From Blasia pusilla (lineage: Eukaryota; Marchantiophyta; Marchantiopsida; Blasiales), in NCBI GenBank assembly GCA_050084515.1, contig CM114273.1, positions 43,524,001 to 43,588,000 of the forward strand: a DNA stretch of 64,000 nt. Direction: 5' to 3'. How positions within the stretch are numbered: the stretch's first letter is position 1; the number at the start of each line of letters is the position of its first letter. Under the pieces are notes generated by a model. The model did no database searches, was not told the DNA's origin, and was given only the letters and a program-made list of their open reading frames with translations. Positions 48,448 to 64,000 of the stretch are shown here, one piece after another. Made by a program: the position numbers and the translations under genes.

Positions 48448-64000
<15,553 letters not shown>

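Overview
This is nuclear DNA from a land plant. Three host genes have plant-type exon/intron structure: a splicing factor SF3B2 gene, a short-chain dehydrogenase/reductase (SDR) gene and an ABCC (MRP-type) transporter gene. The remainder is largely transposable elements. Compact introns in the host genes, long GA and GT microsatellites and a Ty3/gypsy element carrying a cytosine methyltransferase make a seed-free plant (moss or similar) my best guess, but the sequence alone does not prove the taxon.

Left part (1 to about 27.4 kb) is a three-layer nest. The oldest layer is a minus-strand Ty3/gypsy element in the order gag (27.2 to 26.1 kb), protease (25.2 to 24.75 kb), C5-cytosine DNA methyltransferase (24.42 to 23.9 kb, then 11.72 to 11.32 kb), reverse transcriptase, RNase H and integrase (2.1 kb to 1, running off the window). 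It is split by two copies of one large Mutator-like DNA transposon (MULE). Copy 2 (11720-23900, 12.2 kb) is bounded by a perfect 9-bp target-site duplication; removing it restores the methyltransferase reading frame. Copy 1 (2178-11322) lies in the same orientation only about 400 bp of gypsy sequence away and has lost its right end. A 576-bp solo LTR sits inside copy 1.

Each MULE has two divergently transcribed genes. On the plus strand is a DDE transposase with a SWIM zinc finger (copy 2 only; copy 1 has lost 3.5 kb of it). On the minus strand is an unusual gene with an N-terminal coiled coil, a ParB-like DGNHR motif and a C-terminal fold resembling an N6-adenine/N4-cytosine amino-methyltransferase. 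Between the two TATA boxes, inside the large introns of both genes and near the element ends lie dozens of 27-bp palindromes with arms GCAACCCGTCGGA / TCCGACGGGTTGC. The ParB-like protein together with palindromic repeats is the most interesting possible undescribed system here.

Middle (27.4 to 38.2 kb) has no host gene that I can support: a possible LTR or leader of the gypsy element, three GA tracts, a copia RNase H relic and a long GT tract.

Right part (38.2 to 64 kb): SF3B2 (18 exons, plus strand), SDR (3 exons, plus strand), then the ABCC transporter on the minus strand, entering from beyond 64000 and traceable to 49336. A degraded Ty1/copia element (about 4.8 kb) sits in one ABCC intron.
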